The notes beneath the pieces are model-generated. The model had not been told where the DNA came from. It saw nothing but the letters and a program-made list of their open reading frames with translations, and made no database searches. Positions 62,675 to 64,000 of a stretch of DNA of 64,000 nt are shown piece by piece. A program made the translations under genes and the position numbers. Numbering within the stretch: the first letter of the stretch is position 1; each line of letters begins with the position of its first letter. Source of the stretch: an uncultured Schlesneria sp. (lineage in GTDB: Bacteria; Planctomycetota; Planctomycetia; Planctomycetales; Planctomycetaceae); the NCBI GenBank assembly GCA_903840265.1, contig CAIMFH010000201.1:186001-250000 (forward strand). Direction: 5' to 3'.

Positions 62675-64000
62675 ATGATGCTGCAGGCCTTGGTGCTGCC
62701 CGAAATACGCGAACTGATTTCGACGGGCGACAGTGTCACTTTGCACGAAGTCCTGGATCACTGGCTGCCCGCCGACATTGCCACTTTGATGACCAGGCTG
62801 TCTGATGAAGAAGATGTCGCGGTCTTCAAACTGCTGCGAGGTCCCCAGCGAGTCCGCATCTTCGAGTATCTGGACCGAAGTGCGCAGCAACGCCTATTGG
62901 TGTCGCTTCCCGAAGACGAAGCCGGGTCGCTACTCACCGACATGGCGGACGATGACCGAACATCTCTTTTAGGATCACTTTCCGAAGAAGAGCGTACCCG
63001 CTGGCTGGATCGCCTGAGCGTCGAACAGCGCGCTCTGGCGGAATCGCTATTGAAATACCCGCCCGATTCAGTCGGTCGTCTGATGACGCCACACTTTGTC
63101 TGCGTGCGTCCGCACTGGACTGTGCAGCATGTTCTGGATCACATTCGACTCCATGGTCGCGACAGCGAAACGTTGAACGTGGTCTATGTGGTGGATGACA
63201 ATCATCGCTTGATCGATGATTTGCGAATTCGGCAACTTTTGGTTGTAGATCCCTCAAAACGTATCAAGGAACTGATGGACGACAACTTCATCGCCTTGCG
63301 TGCTGATGACGAAAAGCGCTCTGCGGTCGAAGTGTTCCGGCGTTACGACCGCACCGCCATGCCGGTCGTCGATGGCGACAACCATCTGCTGGGGATCGTC
63401 ACGATTGACGACGTGATTGATATCGCTGAAAGATCCGCCACCGAAGATATGCATCGCTTAGGGGGCCTGGAAGCGCTGGAAGATTCCTACGCCAATACGC
63501 CGATTCTAACCTTGGTCCGCAAGCGAGCCGTCTGGCTGGTTGTGTTGTTCCTGGGTGAAATGTTGACGGCCACCGCGATGGGCTATTTCGAACATGAACT
63601 CGCGACAGCCGTCGTGCTGGCGCTGTTCGTTCCGTTGATCATCTCCAGCGGCGGAAATTCCGGTTCGCAGGCAGCCACGTTGATCGTGCGAGCACTTGCG
63701 CTCGAGGAAATCAAACTTTGCGATTGGCGTCGTGTCCTCGTACGCGAACTCTCATCGGGCGCAATATTAGGGATCGTGCTCGGCGCGATCGGTTTCTTTC
63801 GGATCGCACTCTGGAGCACGTTCTCGACGATCTACGGCCCCCACTGGATGCTCGTCGGTCTCACTGTCAGCTTGTCCCTAGTGGGCATCGTCTTGTGGGG
63901 CTGTGTCTCGGGATCGATGCTGCCATTTGTCCTGAAGCGATTCGGTTTGGATCCTGCGACCTCATCAGCCCCGTTCGTCGCGACGCTGGTGGATGTGACT
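62675..64000 (+). CDS. mgtE: MgtE magnesium transporter, C-terminal part missing (cut by window edge)
   Basis: Tandem ATGs at 62675 and 62678 start a frame that runs off the window after 442 codons. The N-terminal superhelical domain covers residues 10-130 (LPADIATLMTRLSDEEDVAVFKLL, in part). CBS domains cover about 130-255, with VGRLMTPHFVCV and TAMPVVDGDNHLLGIVTIDDV. The membrane domain starts near 275. Family marks are PLIISSGGNSGSQAATLIVRAL near 325 (part) and GLDPATSSAPFVATLVDVT at the cut end. MgtE is a Mg2+-gated Mg2+ channel. No Mg-sensing riboswitch is evident in the 163-bp leader. Confidence 0.95.
   Translation, partial: MMLQALVLPEIRELISTGDSVTLHEVLDHWLPADIATLMTRLSDEEDVAVFKLLRGPQRVRIFEYLDRSAQQRLLVSLPEDEAGSLLTDMADDDRTSLLGSLSEEERTRWLDRLSVEQRALAESLLKYPPDSVGRLMTPHFVCVRPHWTVQHVLDHIRLHGRDSETLNVVYVVDDNHRLIDDLRIRQLLVVDPSKRIKELMDDNFIALRADDEKRSAVEVFRRYDRTAMPVVDGDNHLLGIVTIDDVIDIAERSATEDMHRLGGLEALEDSYANTPILTLVRKRAVWLVVLFLGEMLTATAMGYFEHELATAVVLALFVPLIISSGGNSGSQAATLIVRALALEEIKLCDWRRVLVRELSSGAILGIVLGAIGFFRIALWSTFSTIYGPHWMLVGLTVSLSLVGIVLWGCVSGSMLPFVLKRFGLDPATSSAPFVATLVDVT

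Noticed and set aside
1-64000. Search by eye for tRNA, rRNA, CRISPR array and transposase genes
   Set aside because: No cloverleaf-like sequence, no regularly spaced direct repeats with unique spacers, and no transposase motifs were seen. A dedicated search would be needed to exclude small RNAs.

Overview
The window looks like chromosomal DNA of a planctomycete (Planctomycetota, most likely a Planctomycetaceae/Schlesneria-like lineage; genus not proven). The evidence is a set of lineage-typical genes: a DUF1549/DUF1553 cytochrome-like protein paired with a DUF1501 protein, a DUF1080 protein, a secreted WD40 protein, YTV-like cysteine/valine/glutamine-rich secreted proteins, a PknB-type kinase with a large C-terminal extension, and a Flp-pilin-like small membrane protein. 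Base composition is mid-50s % GC by eye. I see no rRNA, tRNA, CRISPR array, phage or insertion sequence. Both ends of the window cut a gene (an MFS transporter at the left, an MgtE magnesium transporter at the right).

Layout. 0-9.4 kb: two secreted TPR proteins followed by an ExbB/TolQ-type proton channel and two ExbD/TolR proteins (a probable energised envelope complex), convergent with a secreted transglutaminase-like protein. 9.3-10.4 kb: a 1.1 kb gene-free stretch rich in palindromes, including a 50-bp imperfect inverted repeat. 10.4-14.8 kb: DUF1549/1553 plus DUF1501 pair and a small CopD-like membrane protein. 15.3-17 kb: an unusual sigma-70 factor carrying several N-terminal helix-turn-helix segments, closed by a strong UUCG terminator. 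17-23.2 kb: a cysteine-desulfurase-like enzyme, a DUF1080 protein, a small secreted protein and a 909-residue secreted WD40 protein. 23.3-27.6 kb: an orphan small protein, a NitT/TauT-type ABC ATPase and permease without a binding protein, and a membrane-anchored DUF11-like protein. 27.8-30.3 kb: a trans-sulfuration PLP enzyme, a metallophosphoesterase and a small unknown protein. 30.6-35.1 kb: a Ser/Thr kinase with a probable beta-helix outer domain and a divergent NuoM-like membrane protein. 35.3-42.2 kb: two YTV-like secreted proteins around a Flp-like protein, a NupG-type transporter and acetolactate synthase. 42.5-50.8 kb: PyrK-like electron-transfer subunit, RsuA/RluB pseudouridine synthase, a GT39-like membrane protein, a 99-residue cysteine-rich secreted protein, dihydropteroate synthase, and an inactive/active pair of M16 peptidases.

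50.8-57.3 kb is the most coherent functional unit: a MerR-type regulator with a cobalamin-binding-like C-terminus faces a tightly packed lipid-modification operon (FAD oxidoreductase, DUF1365, cyclopropane-fatty-acid synthase, a second CFA-like methyltransferase, DUF1295 reductase-like membrane protein). The layout resembles light- or singlet-oxygen-induced CarH/LitR-linked lipid clusters of other bacteria, but the regulator lacks the histidines that bind adenosylcobalamin in CarH, so its signal may differ. After this come a divergent aminoglycoside-phosphotransferase-fold protein, an NtrC-type regulator, a sedolisin-like peptidase without a visible propeptide, a VOC-fold protein and MgtE.

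Start codons were chosen from Shine-Dalgarno spacing, signal peptides and overlaps; several genes probably use TTG or GTG. All functional names rest on motif recognition by eye without database searches.
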